Below, piece after piece: positions 52,305 through 60,918 of a DNA stretch of 64,000 nucleotides. The translations under genes were made by a program, and so were the position numbers. The number at the start of each line of letters is the position of its first letter. Position 1 is the first letter of the stretch. The notes below the pieces were generated by a model. It did not search any database. It worked only from the letters and a program-made list of their open reading frames with translations, and was not told the origin of the DNA. Source of the stretch: Paracoccus sp. MBLB3053 (lineage in GTDB: Bacteria; Pseudomonadota; Alphaproteobacteria; Rhodobacterales; Rhodobacteraceae); assembly GCF_031822435.1 (NCBI RefSeq), contig NZ_JAVQLW010000005.1, forward strand, positions 104,501 to 168,500, in the 5' to 3' direction.

Positions 52305-53369
52305 TTAAGGACGTGCTGTCGCCGGGGCGTCGGCAGGCAGATGTGGGCGGAGATTGTCAGGCAGCAGGATTTCGATGCGGATTTCTTCCTGCGAGGCAAT
52401 GGGCTGGCGTCCGTCGCATCTCGCGCGCATGACCCGGATCGCGCTGCGGGCAAGGTGACCGGGGTTCTGGGCAATCACCGCGGCCAGTTTTCCTTCAAGC
52501 AAGAGCCGTTCGGTAAAGCCCGTCCGCTCATGGGCGATGATCACCTGCCCGGTGGAATCGCTGGTGGCGTCGATCGCCTCAAGCGGAAGTCGCGCCTCTG
52601 AGGCCAGGACATAGACGCCAACGATGTCGGGATGGTTGGCATAGGCGTTGCGCAGGATCGTCCGGGTCCGCTCTGCATCGCCATGGGTTTCCAGCGAGGG
52701 CAGCGCGGCCAGTTCGGGGAAATTGCCCGTGATGACCTGATCGAAACCCTGCCGACGCTCGACGCTGTCACGCGCGTTCATCGTATCGGCGATGACAAGG
52801 ATCTGGCCTGGCCGGCCCGAACAGAAACGCCCCATCAACCGGCCAGCAGTGGCCCCGGCGGCGCGATTGTCGATCCCGACGCTGTCGCCCCCGGCCTCGC
52901 CCGACTGACCGGAAAGAAAGCGCACGACCTGCACGCCGCGCCCGCGCAGCCGGGCCATCGCGTCGCGAACCTGGGGCGATTCAGGCGCCAGCACCGCCAC
53001 ACCGTCCAGATCGTCGGCGGAAAGTTCGGCAAGCGTCTTGGCGATCTGGTGCGGGTCGCTGCCGATGGCACGTCGCATCTCGACCTGGATCCCTTCCGAG
53101 GCAAAGGCGGTCGCGGCCTCGGCGATATGGCTTTCAAGGGTGGTCAGGAACGCGTCACCGGTAATGGGCAAGAGGAATGCAAGGCGATAGATCCGGCGCC
53201 GCGCCAGATTGGCTGCCGAGAGGTTGCGCACGAAGCCGATCCGTTCGATCGCTTCGTTCACGGCAGCCACGGTTTCCTCCCGCACCCCGCTGCGGCCATT
53301 CAGGACGCGATCTACGGTCGCGAGGCTTACGCCTGCAGCCCGTGCCAGATCCTTGGTCGTTGGACGCAT
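52305..53369 (-). CDS. LacI family transcriptional repressor
   Basis: 354 residues from the ATG at 53369. The N-terminal helix-turn-helix and hinge are typical (TTKDLARAAGVSLATVDRVLNGRSGVREETVAAVNEAI). The periplasmic-binding-like effector domain follows (FLLPITGDAFL, DGVAVLAPESPQ, NRAAGATAGRLMGRF, GVYVLASEA). It diverges from the ABC importer operon, and two 18-bp palindromes between the genes are likely its operators. The effector should be the imported sugar or polyol. Confidence 0.9.
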   Translation of the reverse strand: MRPTTKDLARAAGVSLATVDRVLNGRSGVREETVAAVNEAIERIGFVRNLSAANLARRRIYRLAFLLPITGDAFLTTLESHIAEAATAFASEGIQVEMRRAIGSDPHQIAKTLAELSADDLDGVAVLAPESPQVRDAMARLRGRGVQVVRFLSGQSGEAGGDSVGIDNRAAGATAGRLMGRFCSGRPGQILVIADTMNARDSVERRQGFDQVITGNFPELAALPSLETHGDAERTRTILRNAYANHPDIVGVYVLASEARLPLEAIDATSDSTGQVIIAHERTGFTERLLLEGKLAAVIAQNPGHLARSAIRVMRARCDGRQPIASQEEIRIEILLPDNLRPHLPADAPATARP

Positions 53370-53444
53370 CAACTTCTGGAAGACTCCCCTCATTCACCGG
53401 GCTTGAACCGTTATTCGGCTTTTGAACCGGGCATTGCAATGGGC

Positions 53445-53462
53445 ATGAGGCACGCACCTCAT
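53445..53462. promoter_or_regulatory. LacI-type operator 1
   Basis: ATGAGGCACGCACCTCAT: arms ATGAGG and CCTCAT around six bases. Thirty bp from the second operator (about three helical turns). Confidence 0.75.
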
Positions 53463-53474
53463 AATTTTGTTGCT

Positions 53475-53492
53475 ATGAGGTTCGCACCTCAT
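53475..53492. promoter_or_regulatory. LacI-type operator 2
   Basis: ATGAGGTTCGCACCTCAT: perfect 7-bp arms ATGAGGT/ACCTCAT around four bases. Located 61 bp upstream of the binding-protein start codon. Confidence 0.75.
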
Positions 53493-53553
53493 TTACAAAT
53501 ATTATACCAGAGAGTCGCGGCGGGGAGGTCGCGCATTGGGGGGAGGACAATCG

Positions 53554-54870
53554 ATGAAGAGACAGCTGATACTCTCGGCTGCAGCCGCGGCGCTGGTCTT
53601 CGGCGCAGGTGCGGCGCAGGCCGACGACCTGACCCTGTGCTGGGCGGCTTGGGACCCCGCCAATGCGCTGGTCGAGCTTTCAAAGGATTTCGAGGCCGAA
53701 TCCGGACACAAGATGAGCTTCGAATTCGTTCCCTGGACCAGCTTTGCCGATCGGATGCTGAACGAGCTGAATTCCGGCGGGCAATTGTGCGACCTGATGA
53801 TCGGCGACAGCCAATGGATTGGCGGCGCGGCCGAAAACGGGCAATATCAGAAGCTCAACGATTTCTTCGACGCCGAAGGAATCAGCATGGATGACTTCAT
53901 CCCTGCAACGGTGACCGGTTATTCCGAATGGCCGAAAGGCACGCCGAACTACTGGGCTCTGCCGGCCTTCGGCGATGTCGTGGGCTGGACTTATCGCAAG
54001 GATTGGTTCGCACGACCTGAGCTTCAGGCCGAGTTCAAGGAAAAATACGGACGTGAGCTGGCCGTGCCTGCGAGTCTCGAGGAATTGAAACAGGTCGCAG
54101 AATTCTTCCAGGGCCGCGAGATCGACGGCAAGACGGTCTACGGCGCCGCGATCTATACCGAGCGCGGCTCGGAAGGTATTACCATGGGCGTGACCAACGT
54201 TCTCTACAATTACGGGTTCGAATACCAGAACCCGGAAAAGCCCTATGACCTGCAAGGCTTCGTCAATTCTGCAGATGCGGCGATGGGGCTCGAATTCTAC
54301 AAGGCGCTTTATGATTGCTGCGTCCCGCCGGGTTCGTCGGACTGGTACATGTCCGAAAATATCGACGCCTACAAATCGGGGCAGGTCGCGCTTCAGATGA
54401 ATTTTGCCTTCATCTGGCCCGGCGTCCATGCCGATCCGAATGTCGGCGGCGACAAGTCGGGATATTTCCCGAACCCCGCGGGTCCCAAGGGCCATTTCGC
54501 CCAATTGGGCGGGCAGGGGATATCTGTGGTGTCGAACACCGACAGCCCCGAAGCGGCGCTGCAATACATCAAGTGGTTTGCCCAGCCCGAGGTTCAGAAA
54601 AAGTGGTGGGCGATGGGAGGCTATTCGGCGCTCAAATCCGTGGTCGAGGATCCTGGCTTCGCCACCAGCCAGCCCTATGCACAAACCTTTCTCGACAGCA
54701 TGGCGATCGTGAAGGATTTCTGGGCCGAGCCCGCCTATGCCTCGCTGCTCCTGGCGATGCAGCAGCGCGTCCACAACTATGTCGTGGCCGGAAATGGCAC
54801 CGCGCAAGAGGCTCTGGACGGGCTTGTCGAGGACTGGACCGAGGTCTTCGAGGATGAAGGGAAACTTTGA
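53554..54870 (+). CDS. Sugar/polyol ABC transporter substrate-binding protein
   Basis: 438 residues from the ATG at 53554, preceded by GGGGGGAGGA. Signal peptide ends at GAAQA-DDL. It is a family 1 extracellular solute-binding protein (DLTLCWAAWDPANALVELSKDFEAE, DLMIGDSQWIGGAAENGQY, YWALPAFGDVVGWTYRKDWF). Unusual Cys pair in YDCCVPPG may form a disulfide. First gene of a seven-gene plus-strand operon that ends with a DhaK-DhaL kinase. The substrate is not readable from the sequence. Confidence 0.9.
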   Translation: MKRQLILSAAAAALVFGAGAAQADDLTLCWAAWDPANALVELSKDFEAESGHKMSFEFVPWTSFADRMLNELNSGGQLCDLMIGDSQWIGGAAENGQYQKLNDFFDAEGISMDDFIPATVTGYSEWPKGTPNYWALPAFGDVVGWTYRKDWFARPELQAEFKEKYGRELAVPASLEELKQVAEFFQGREIDGKTVYGAAIYTERGSEGITMGVTNVLYNYGFEYQNPEKPYDLQGFVNSADAAMGLEFYKALYDCCVPPGSSDWYMSENIDAYKSGQVALQMNFAFIWPGVHADPNVGGDKSGYFPNPAGPKGHFAQLGGQGISVVSNTDSPEAALQYIKWFAQPEVQKKWWAMGGYSALKSVVEDPGFATSQPYAQTFLDSMAIVKDFWAEPAYASLLLAMQQRVHNYVVAGNGTAQEALDGLVEDWTEVFEDEGKL

Positions 54871-54976
54871 TTCCGCCCAATGCCCCCGGGGAACTGGTCC
54901 CGGGGGCGCGGCGCAGGAAGGCGCCGGGCCGGTTTACGGCGCAGGAGCGGGCGACACGCTCGCGAAAGGATCGCCG

Positions 54977-55924
54977 ATGCAAAGAAGTTCGTTCGAGCGG
55001 GTGGCCGAAGCAACGCCGGCACCTGTGGCGCGGCGGCTGCGCGGGCTGTCGGACCGCGCGATCGCATGGATCTTCGTGGCACCGACGATCTTCCTGCTGC
55101 TGGCGGTGAACATCTTCCCGCTGATCTGGACGATACGTCTCAGCTTCACCAACATGCGGGTGAATCGCCCCAACGCGCCGGTCGAGTTCATTGGCTTGCG
55201 CAACTACCAGCGCATCCTGACCGATGGCGATATCTGGCAGACGATGCAGGCGACGGCCCATTTCCTGTTCTGGACCCTGGCGCTGCAGATCCTGATCGGC
55301 TTTGCGCTGGCCTGGCTCATCAACCGCAAGTTTCGTGGCAATGATCTGTGGACCACGATCATCGTCCTGCCGATGATGCTTTCGCCGGCGGTGGTTGGAA
55401 ATTTCTGGACGTTTCTCTATCAACCGCAGATCGGGCTTTTCAATTATGTCGTGGGTTTCCTGACCGGGGCCGACCCCTCGAGCTTCTCGATGATCGCCGA
55501 TGTCTCCCTGGCGCCCTGGGCCATCATCATTGTCGACACCTGGATGTGGACGCCCTTTGTCATGCTGATCTGTCTGGCGGGCCTGCGCTCGATCCCGGCC
55601 TCGATCTACGAGGCTGCGGAATGCGACCGGGCCAGCAAGTGGCGGCAGTTCTGGACCATCACCATCCCGATGGTGCTGCCCTTCCTGATGCTGGCCGTGC
55701 TGTTCCGGGGCATCGAGAACTTCAAGATGTTCGACCTCGTGGTTCAGCTGACCGGCGGAGGCCCCGGAAATACGACCGAACTTACGTCCATCAATCTCAA
55801 GCGCGAAGCCTTCGAAAAATGGCGCACGGGCTATTCCTCGGCCTATGCGATCATCCTGTTCGTGACGGTCTTCGGCCTTGCCTCGATCTATGTGAAGGCG
55901 CTGAACAGGGTGAAGAACAGATGA
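54977..55924 (+). CDS. ABC sugar permease, MalF/UgpA type
   Basis: 315 residues with six membrane helices. The ATPase-contact loop EAAECDRASKWRQFWTITIPMVLP is the EAA motif of binding-protein-dependent permeases. The start at 54977 has GAAAGGA upstream; the open frame upstream is not coding. It overlaps the next permease gene by 4 bp. Confidence 0.9.
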   Translation: MQRSSFERVAEATPAPVARRLRGLSDRAIAWIFVAPTIFLLLAVNIFPLIWTIRLSFTNMRVNRPNAPVEFIGLRNYQRILTDGDIWQTMQATAHFLFWTLALQILIGFALAWLINRKFRGNDLWTTIIVLPMMLSPAVVGNFWTFLYQPQIGLFNYVVGFLTGADPSSFSMIADVSLAPWAIIIVDTWMWTPFVMLICLAGLRSIPASIYEAAECDRASKWRQFWTITIPMVLPFLMLAVLFRGIENFKMFDLVVQLTGGGPGNTTELTSINLKREAFEKWRTGYSSAYAIILFVTVFGLASIYVKALNRVKNR

Positions 55925-56856
55925 GCTATTCGATCACCGAAGCTTCGCGCGTGCAGAAATGGGTCGCTGGTGTCCTGGTCGTGGGCTATGCGCTGATCAC
56001 GCTGATGCCGCTGGTCTGGATCATCGCCACCGGGTTCAAGTCGCCCTCGGACGCGATCGCCTACCCACCCAAGGTGTTCTTTCCGCCGACACTCGAAGGC
56101 TATGTCAACCTGTTCACCACCCGGACCCGCCAGACGGCCGAATTCCTGGCCGCGAACCCGCCGCAGACCTGGTACGAAGAGATCGTCGCGAAATACGGCA
56201 TGGTCATTGCAGGGCCGTCGCGCTTTGGCGAAAGGTTCCTCAACTCGGTCATCATCGGATTCGGATCGACCTTCCTGTCGGTCTTTCTCGGCACGCTCGC
56301 GGCCTATGCCTTCAGTCGCTTCAAGGTGCCGCTGAAGGATGACCTGCTGTTCTTCATCCTGTCCACGCGGATGATGCCGCCCATCGCGGTGGCGATCCCG
56401 ATCTTCCTGATGTTTCGCCAACTGGGCCTTTCGGACACCCACCTTGGCATGATCCTGCTTTATACGGCCGTGAACCTGTCGCTGGCTGTCTGGCTGCTCA
56501 AGGGTTTCATCGACGAGATCCCCCGCGAATACGAGGAAGCGGCCCTGATCGACGGCTACACCCGGTTTCAGGCGTTCCGGAAGGTCGTGCTGCCTCAAGC
56601 CGCCACGGGGATCGCTTCGACAGCGATCTTCTGCCTGATCTTCGCATGGAACGAATATGCCTTCGCCGTGCTGCTGACGAGCGGAAGGGCTCAGACCGCG
56701 CCTCCGTTCATTCCCACGATCATCGGCGTCGGCGGGCAGGACTGGCCGGCGGTCGCAGCCGGGGCGACGCTGTTCCTGCTGCCCGTCATGGTCTTCACCA
56801 TCCTTCTGCGCAAGCACCTGCTGCGCGGGATCACATTCGGAGCGGTCCGCAAATGA
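55921..56856 (+). CDS. ABC sugar permease, MalG/UgpE type
   Basis: 311 residues with six helices and EAA loop EYEEAALIDGYTRFQAFRKVVLPQAATG. Start at 55921 within ATGA overlapping the first permease. A periplasmic insertion between helices 1 and 2 (FTTRTRQTAEFLAANPPQTWYEEI) is longer than in MalG, as in rhizobial and rhodobacterial polyol importers. Confidence 0.9.
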   Translation: MSYSITEASRVQKWVAGVLVVGYALITLMPLVWIIATGFKSPSDAIAYPPKVFFPPTLEGYVNLFTTRTRQTAEFLAANPPQTWYEEIVAKYGMVIAGPSRFGERFLNSVIIGFGSTFLSVFLGTLAAYAFSRFKVPLKDDLLFFILSTRMMPPIAVAIPIFLMFRQLGLSDTHLGMILLYTAVNLSLAVWLLKGFIDEIPREYEEAALIDGYTRFQAFRKVVLPQAATGIASTAIFCLIFAWNEYAFAVLLTSGRAQTAPPFIPTIIGVGGQDWPAVAAGATLFLLPVMVFTILLRKHLLRGITFGAVRK

Positions 56857-57041
56857 AGCCCTTTCTTTACGGTCTTGCCCGTTTTCGCCGCGCGCCATGG
56901 GAAATGCTGGCATCCTGCCTGATCGCGCTAGGGGTCGTCATGCTGATGCAACCCTGGTTCATGTGGGCATTCAGCTGGTCCTTCATGGTCACGTTGATCG
57001 GCACGGTGATGTTCATCGTCACCAGCCATTTCCCGGAATAG
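56853..57041 (+). CDS. Small two-helix membrane protein of the ABC operon
   Basis: 62 residues: a basic N-terminus (GLARFRRAPWE), then two hydrophobic helices (MLASCLIALGVVMLM and FSWSFMVTLIGTVMFIVTS). It overlaps the permease stop by 4 bp (ATGA) and ends 3 bp before the ATPase start, so it is clearly part of the operon. No family name is known to me. A role in assembly or regulation of the importer is possible. Confidence 0.7.
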   Translation: MKPFLYGLARFRRAPWEMLASCLIALGVVMLMQPWFMWAFSWSFMVTLIGTVMFIVTSHFPE

Positions 57042-57044
57042 CTC

Positions 57045-58142
57045 ATGGCCCAGATACGCATCGACAACCTGCGCAAGGATTTCGGCAAGTTCACGGCGGT
57101 GCAGTCATCCACCTTCACCGTCGAGGATGGCGAGTTCTTCATGCTGCTCGGACCCTCGGGCTGCGGCAAGACGACGACATTGCGGATGATGGCGGGGCTT
57201 GAGCTGCCGACGATGGGCACGGTCCATATCGATGGCGAGGAGGTGTCGCAGAAACCCGCCAGCCAGCGCGACATCGCCTTCGTCTTCCAGATGTTCGCGC
57301 TTTATCCACATATGAATGTGGGGCGGAACATTGCCTACCCATTGCTGTCGCAAGGCATGCCCAGGGCAGAGGCAAAGGCGCGCGTCATGGACGTGGCGAA
57401 AGTTCTCGGGATCGAGGCGATCCTTGACCGGCCTGTCGGGGGGCTGTCGGGGGGGGACCGGCAGCGCGTGGCCCTTGGCCGGGCTATCGTCCGCCGGCCC
57501 AAGGCGTTCCTGATGGATGAACCCCTTGGCGCGCTGGATGCCGAGTTCCGCGAGCATATGGCCGAAGAACTGCGCGCGCTGCATGACAGGATGCGGGCCA
57601 CGACGGTCTATGTCACCCATGATCAGCTTGAGGCGATGCAGATGGGCGACAAGATCGTCGTGATGAACCATGGCGTCGTCGAGCAGTTCGGAATTCCGCA
57701 GGACATTTACGACTGGCCCGCCACGATGTTCGTGGCCGATTTCATTGGCTCGCCTTCGATGAATTTCCTGCCCTTCGAGGGCGTGGTCGAGAAAGGTGCG
57801 GATCATGTCCGGCTGGGGGATTGCAATCTCTCCGTGCCTGTCCAGCGCGAAGGCGCGCAGGGGGCGCTTGTTCTTGGGGTACGCCCCGAACATGTCCACC
57901 TTGACGCGGACGCGCCCTACCGAGCGCAGGTGCAGGCCACCGAATATCTGGGCACGACGCAGATCGTCTCGCTGAAGGCACCGCATGGCGCGATCAAGGC
58001 CCGTCTGCCTGCGGCGATGCCCATCCGGGCGGGTGAAATGGCGGGCCTGCGCTTCGATCCGCGAACCATCACCCTTTTCCGCGCCGAGACGGGCAGAGCC
58101 TTGCGCTCGGCCGCGAACGAAAGGGTGATGGCACATGGCTGA
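57045..58142 (+). CDS. ABC sugar importer ATPase 1 (MalK/UgpC type)
   Basis: 365 residues. Walker A GPSGCGKTT, Q-loop FVFQMFALYPHM, signature LSGGDRQRVALGRA (Asp where most family members have Gln), Walker B AFLMDEPLGALD and H-loop VTHDQLEAM. The C-terminal 120 residues are the regulatory TOBE-type domain (VLGVRPEHVHL). It overlaps the second ATPase gene by 8 bp. Confidence 0.92.
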   Translation: MAQIRIDNLRKDFGKFTAVQSSTFTVEDGEFFMLLGPSGCGKTTTLRMMAGLELPTMGTVHIDGEEVSQKPASQRDIAFVFQMFALYPHMNVGRNIAYPLLSQGMPRAEAKARVMDVAKVLGIEAILDRPVGGLSGGDRQRVALGRAIVRRPKAFLMDEPLGALDAEFREHMAEELRALHDRMRATTVYVTHDQLEAMQMGDKIVVMNHGVVEQFGIPQDIYDWPATMFVADFIGSPSMNFLPFEGVVEKGADHVRLGDCNLSVPVQREGAQGALVLGVRPEHVHLDADAPYRAQVQATEYLGTTQIVSLKAPHGAIKARLPAAMPIRAGEMAGLRFDPRTITLFRAETGRALRSAANERVMAHG

Positions 58143-59130
58143 TGTCGAACTGCAAGGGATCGGCAAGCGCTTCGGGGCGCTCAGGGCGCTCGATGATGTG
58201 TCGATGACCGTTCCCGATGGGGCTTTCGTCGTGCTGTTGGGTCCGACCGGCGCGGGCAAGACGACCTTGCTGCGGATCGTGTCCGGGCTTGACCCTGCGG
58301 ATCAGGGGCGTGTGGTGATCGGCGGGCATGATGTCAGCACGGCCACGCCCGCGCAGCGCAACGTGGCGATGGTGTTCCAGCAATATTCGCTTTACCCGCA
58401 TCTCACCGTTCGCGAAAATCTTGAATTCCCGCTGAAATCGCCCCTGCTGCGCACGCCCGTCGAGCAGATCGGCCGGAAGGTGGGCGAGGTGGCCGAGGTT
58501 CTGCAGATCAGCCACAAGCTCGATAACAAGGCCACTGATTTGTCCGGAGGAGAAATGCAGCGCGTGTCCATCGGGCGGGCGCTCGTCAGGCGCCCGGCCG
58601 TCTATCTGATGGATGAACCCCTGTCGTCGCTGGATGCCAAGCTGCGCTCGGACCTGCGGATCGAACTGAAGCGCATCCAGCAAGAGATGGGCGCGACGTT
58701 TCTCTATGTGACCCATGACCAGATCGAGGCCATGACCATGGCCACCCATGTCGGCGTTCTGGACCAGGGAAGGCTGGTGCAGTTCGGCCCACCGCGCCAG
58801 ATCTATGAAGATCCGGTCAGCATCCATGCCGCCAGCCGGCTTGGCCTGCCGCGGATCAATATCCTGCCAGCGGGTCTGTTCGGCCCCGCCCCTGCGGGGG
58901 CCAGACATATCGGGCTGCGCCCGGAGCAGATCCGGCAGGGCGAAGGCGGAGAAAGCCTGGTCAAGCGGGTCGAGCATCTGGGCGATCAGACGCGGCTGCA
59001 CCTGACATTCCGCGACCACGACCTTGTGACGGTGACGGACACCCATACCAAACTGAGGCCCGGAGACATGGTGCGTATCCGCCCCGAGAAGCCGCTTTTC
59101 TTCGACGCCGCCGGCGACCGTATCCATTAG
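58135..59130 (+). CDS. ABC sugar importer ATPase 2 (MalK/UgpC type)
   Basis: 331 residues. Walker A GPTGAGKTT, Q-loop MVFQQYSLYPHL, signature LSGGEMQRVSIGRA, Walker B VYLMDEPLSSLD and H-loop VTHDQIEAM. It is a paralogue of the neighbouring ATPase, so the importer probably uses a heterodimer, as in rhizobial glycerol transporters (GlpS/GlpT). The C-terminal TOBE-type domain is short. Confidence 0.92.
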   Translation: MADVELQGIGKRFGALRALDDVSMTVPDGAFVVLLGPTGAGKTTLLRIVSGLDPADQGRVVIGGHDVSTATPAQRNVAMVFQQYSLYPHLTVRENLEFPLKSPLLRTPVEQIGRKVGEVAEVLQISHKLDNKATDLSGGEMQRVSIGRALVRRPAVYLMDEPLSSLDAKLRSDLRIELKRIQQEMGATFLYVTHDQIEAMTMATHVGVLDQGRLVQFGPPRQIYEDPVSIHAASRLGLPRINILPAGLFGPAPAGARHIGLRPEQIRQGEGGESLVKRVEHLGDQTRLHLTFRDHDLVTVTDTHTKLRPGDMVRIRPEKPLFFDAAGDRIH

Positions 59131-59139
59131 GAGAGGAAC

Positions 59140-60765
59140 ATGACCCAGTTCATCAACCGCAGGGAAGATATCGTGGCCGAGGCGATCGACGGGCTTGTCG
59201 CGGGCTCGGGCGGGGATCTTGCGCGGTTGGACGGCTATCCGCATATCCGCGTCGTCCTGCGCGCCCACCGCGATCCCGCGAAGGTGGCGCTGGTCTCGGG
59301 CGGCGGTGCCGGGCACGAGCCGGCGCATGCGGGTTTCGTGGGTAAGGGGATGCTGACAGCCGCAATCTGCGGGGATGTCTTTGCCTCGCCTTCGGTCGAT
59401 GCGGTCCTGGCGGGCATCCTTGCCGTGACCGGTCCGGCGGGCTGCCTGCTGATCGTCAAGAACTATACCGGCGACCGGCTGAATTTCGGCCTTGCGGCCG
59501 AGCGCGCGCGGGCTTTTGGCCTGAAAGTGTCGATGGTCGTCGTGAATGATGACGTGGCCCTGCCCGATACGCCGCAGGCAAGGGGGGTGGCAGGCACGCT
59601 ATTCGTTCACAAGATCGCTGGCGCCTTGGCCGAGCAGGGCGCCGACCTTGCCGCCGTCACTGCCGCGGCCGAGCGGGTGATCCGCGCCACGCGCTCGATC
59701 GGCATGTCGCTTGATACCTGCACCGTGCCCGGGGCGCCCAAGGAAGACAGGATTCCGCGGGGCAAGGCCGAATTGGGGCTTGGCATCCATGGTGAGGCGG
59801 GGGTCGAGCAGGTGGGCTATTCTGATGCCCGAGGTGCCATGGAAATGGTGGCGGAGAAGCTTGCCGCAGTCATGTCGGATGGCGCCCACGTGGCGCTTTT
59901 GAACAATCTCGGCGGGGCGTCCGTGCTGGAAATGCAGGTTCTGTCCCATGAACTGGGTAAATCCCTTATCGGTGCGCAGATCGGGCATCTCATCGGTCCC
60001 GCCGCAATGATGACCTCGCTGGACATGCGCGGCTTTTCGGTTTCGGTGCTGGAGGCGGATGAGGACGACATGGCTGCCCTGTTGGTGCCGGTCGCGCCCA
60101 GTGCCTGGCCGGGCATGCGCGCGCATCTGCCGGTGGTCCCGCTGGACCTGCCCGACGGGCTCAGGCCCATCAAGCCGCTGCCTTCGGCCCATCCCGAGAC
60201 GCGCGCCTTCCTCAAGCGCTGCTGCGAGATCCTGATCTCGGCCGAGGCCGACCTGAACCTGCTCGACGCAAGGGCGGGGGATGGCGATACCGGCTCGACG
60301 CTGGCAGGAGCGGCCCGCGCGCTGACCCAGGCGATGGACGCGCTGCCCTTGGCCGATCATACCCAATTGTTCCGCGCCATCGGTCTGGAGCTGAGCCAGA
60401 CGATGGGCGGATCTTCGGGCGTGTTGCTTGCGATCTTTTTCGCCGCCGCAGGTGATGCCGCTTCGGCCGGGGCCTCGATGCCCGAGGCGCTGAAGGCGGG
60501 GCTGGCGCGAATGCAGCAGATCGGTGGCGCCGGGCCGGGCGACCGGACCATGATCGACGCGCTGCTTCCTGCTCTCAACGCGCTGGCCGATGACGGGCTG
60601 CCCGCCGCTGCTGCCGCGGCGCGTGCCGGCGCGGATGCGACGGCGGAAATGACATGTGCAAAGGCCGGGCGCGCGGCCTATCTCAATGCGGATCAGCTGC
60701 GCGGCCAGATCGACCCCGGCGCGGAAGCCGTGGCGCGTCTGTTCGAACAGCTGGCGCAAGGCTAG
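59140..60765 (+). CDS. Dihydroxyacetone kinase family protein, DhaK-DhaL fusion
   Basis: 541 residues. The DhaK part (1-330) has GGGAGHEPAHAGFVGKGMLTAA, KNYTGDRLNFGLAAERAR and GLGIHGEAG with the His that binds the substrate carbonyl covalently. The DhaL part (about 350-541) has DLNLLDARAGDGDTGSTLAGAAR and MGGSSGVLLAIFF, so the enzyme uses ATP, not the PTS. AGGAGAGG precedes the ATG. It would phosphorylate the imported ketose or its product: dihydroxyacetone or a C4 ketose such as erythrulose. Substrate assignment is inference. Confidence 0.9.
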   Translation: MTQFINRREDIVAEAIDGLVAGSGGDLARLDGYPHIRVVLRAHRDPAKVALVSGGGAGHEPAHAGFVGKGMLTAAICGDVFASPSVDAVLAGILAVTGPAGCLLIVKNYTGDRLNFGLAAERARAFGLKVSMVVVNDDVALPDTPQARGVAGTLFVHKIAGALAEQGADLAAVTAAAERVIRATRSIGMSLDTCTVPGAPKEDRIPRGKAELGLGIHGEAGVEQVGYSDARGAMEMVAEKLAAVMSDGAHVALLNNLGGASVLEMQVLSHELGKSLIGAQIGHLIGPAAMMTSLDMRGFSVSVLEADEDDMAALLVPVAPSAWPGMRAHLPVVPLDLPDGLRPIKPLPSAHPETRAFLKRCCEILISAEADLNLLDARAGDGDTGSTLAGAARALTQAMDALPLADHTQLFRAIGLELSQTMGGSSGVLLAIFFAAAGDAASAGASMPEALKAGLARMQQIGGAGPGDRTMIDALLPALNALADDGLPAAAAAARAGADATAEMTCAKAGRAAYLNADQLRGQIDPGAEAVARLFEQLAQG

Positions 60766-60918
60766 CAGGCCCGGGATCATCATCCGATCTCACAAGGCCG
60801 TGGGGGCGGTTCGCGCCGAGTTGCGATTGTCGGCTGCGGATGAGAAGCATTCCGCTGGAATTGCGAAAGGCGCCGGCGAAGGGTTCCGGTGGAGATCGCC
60901 CCCGCGGACAAGGAAAAG

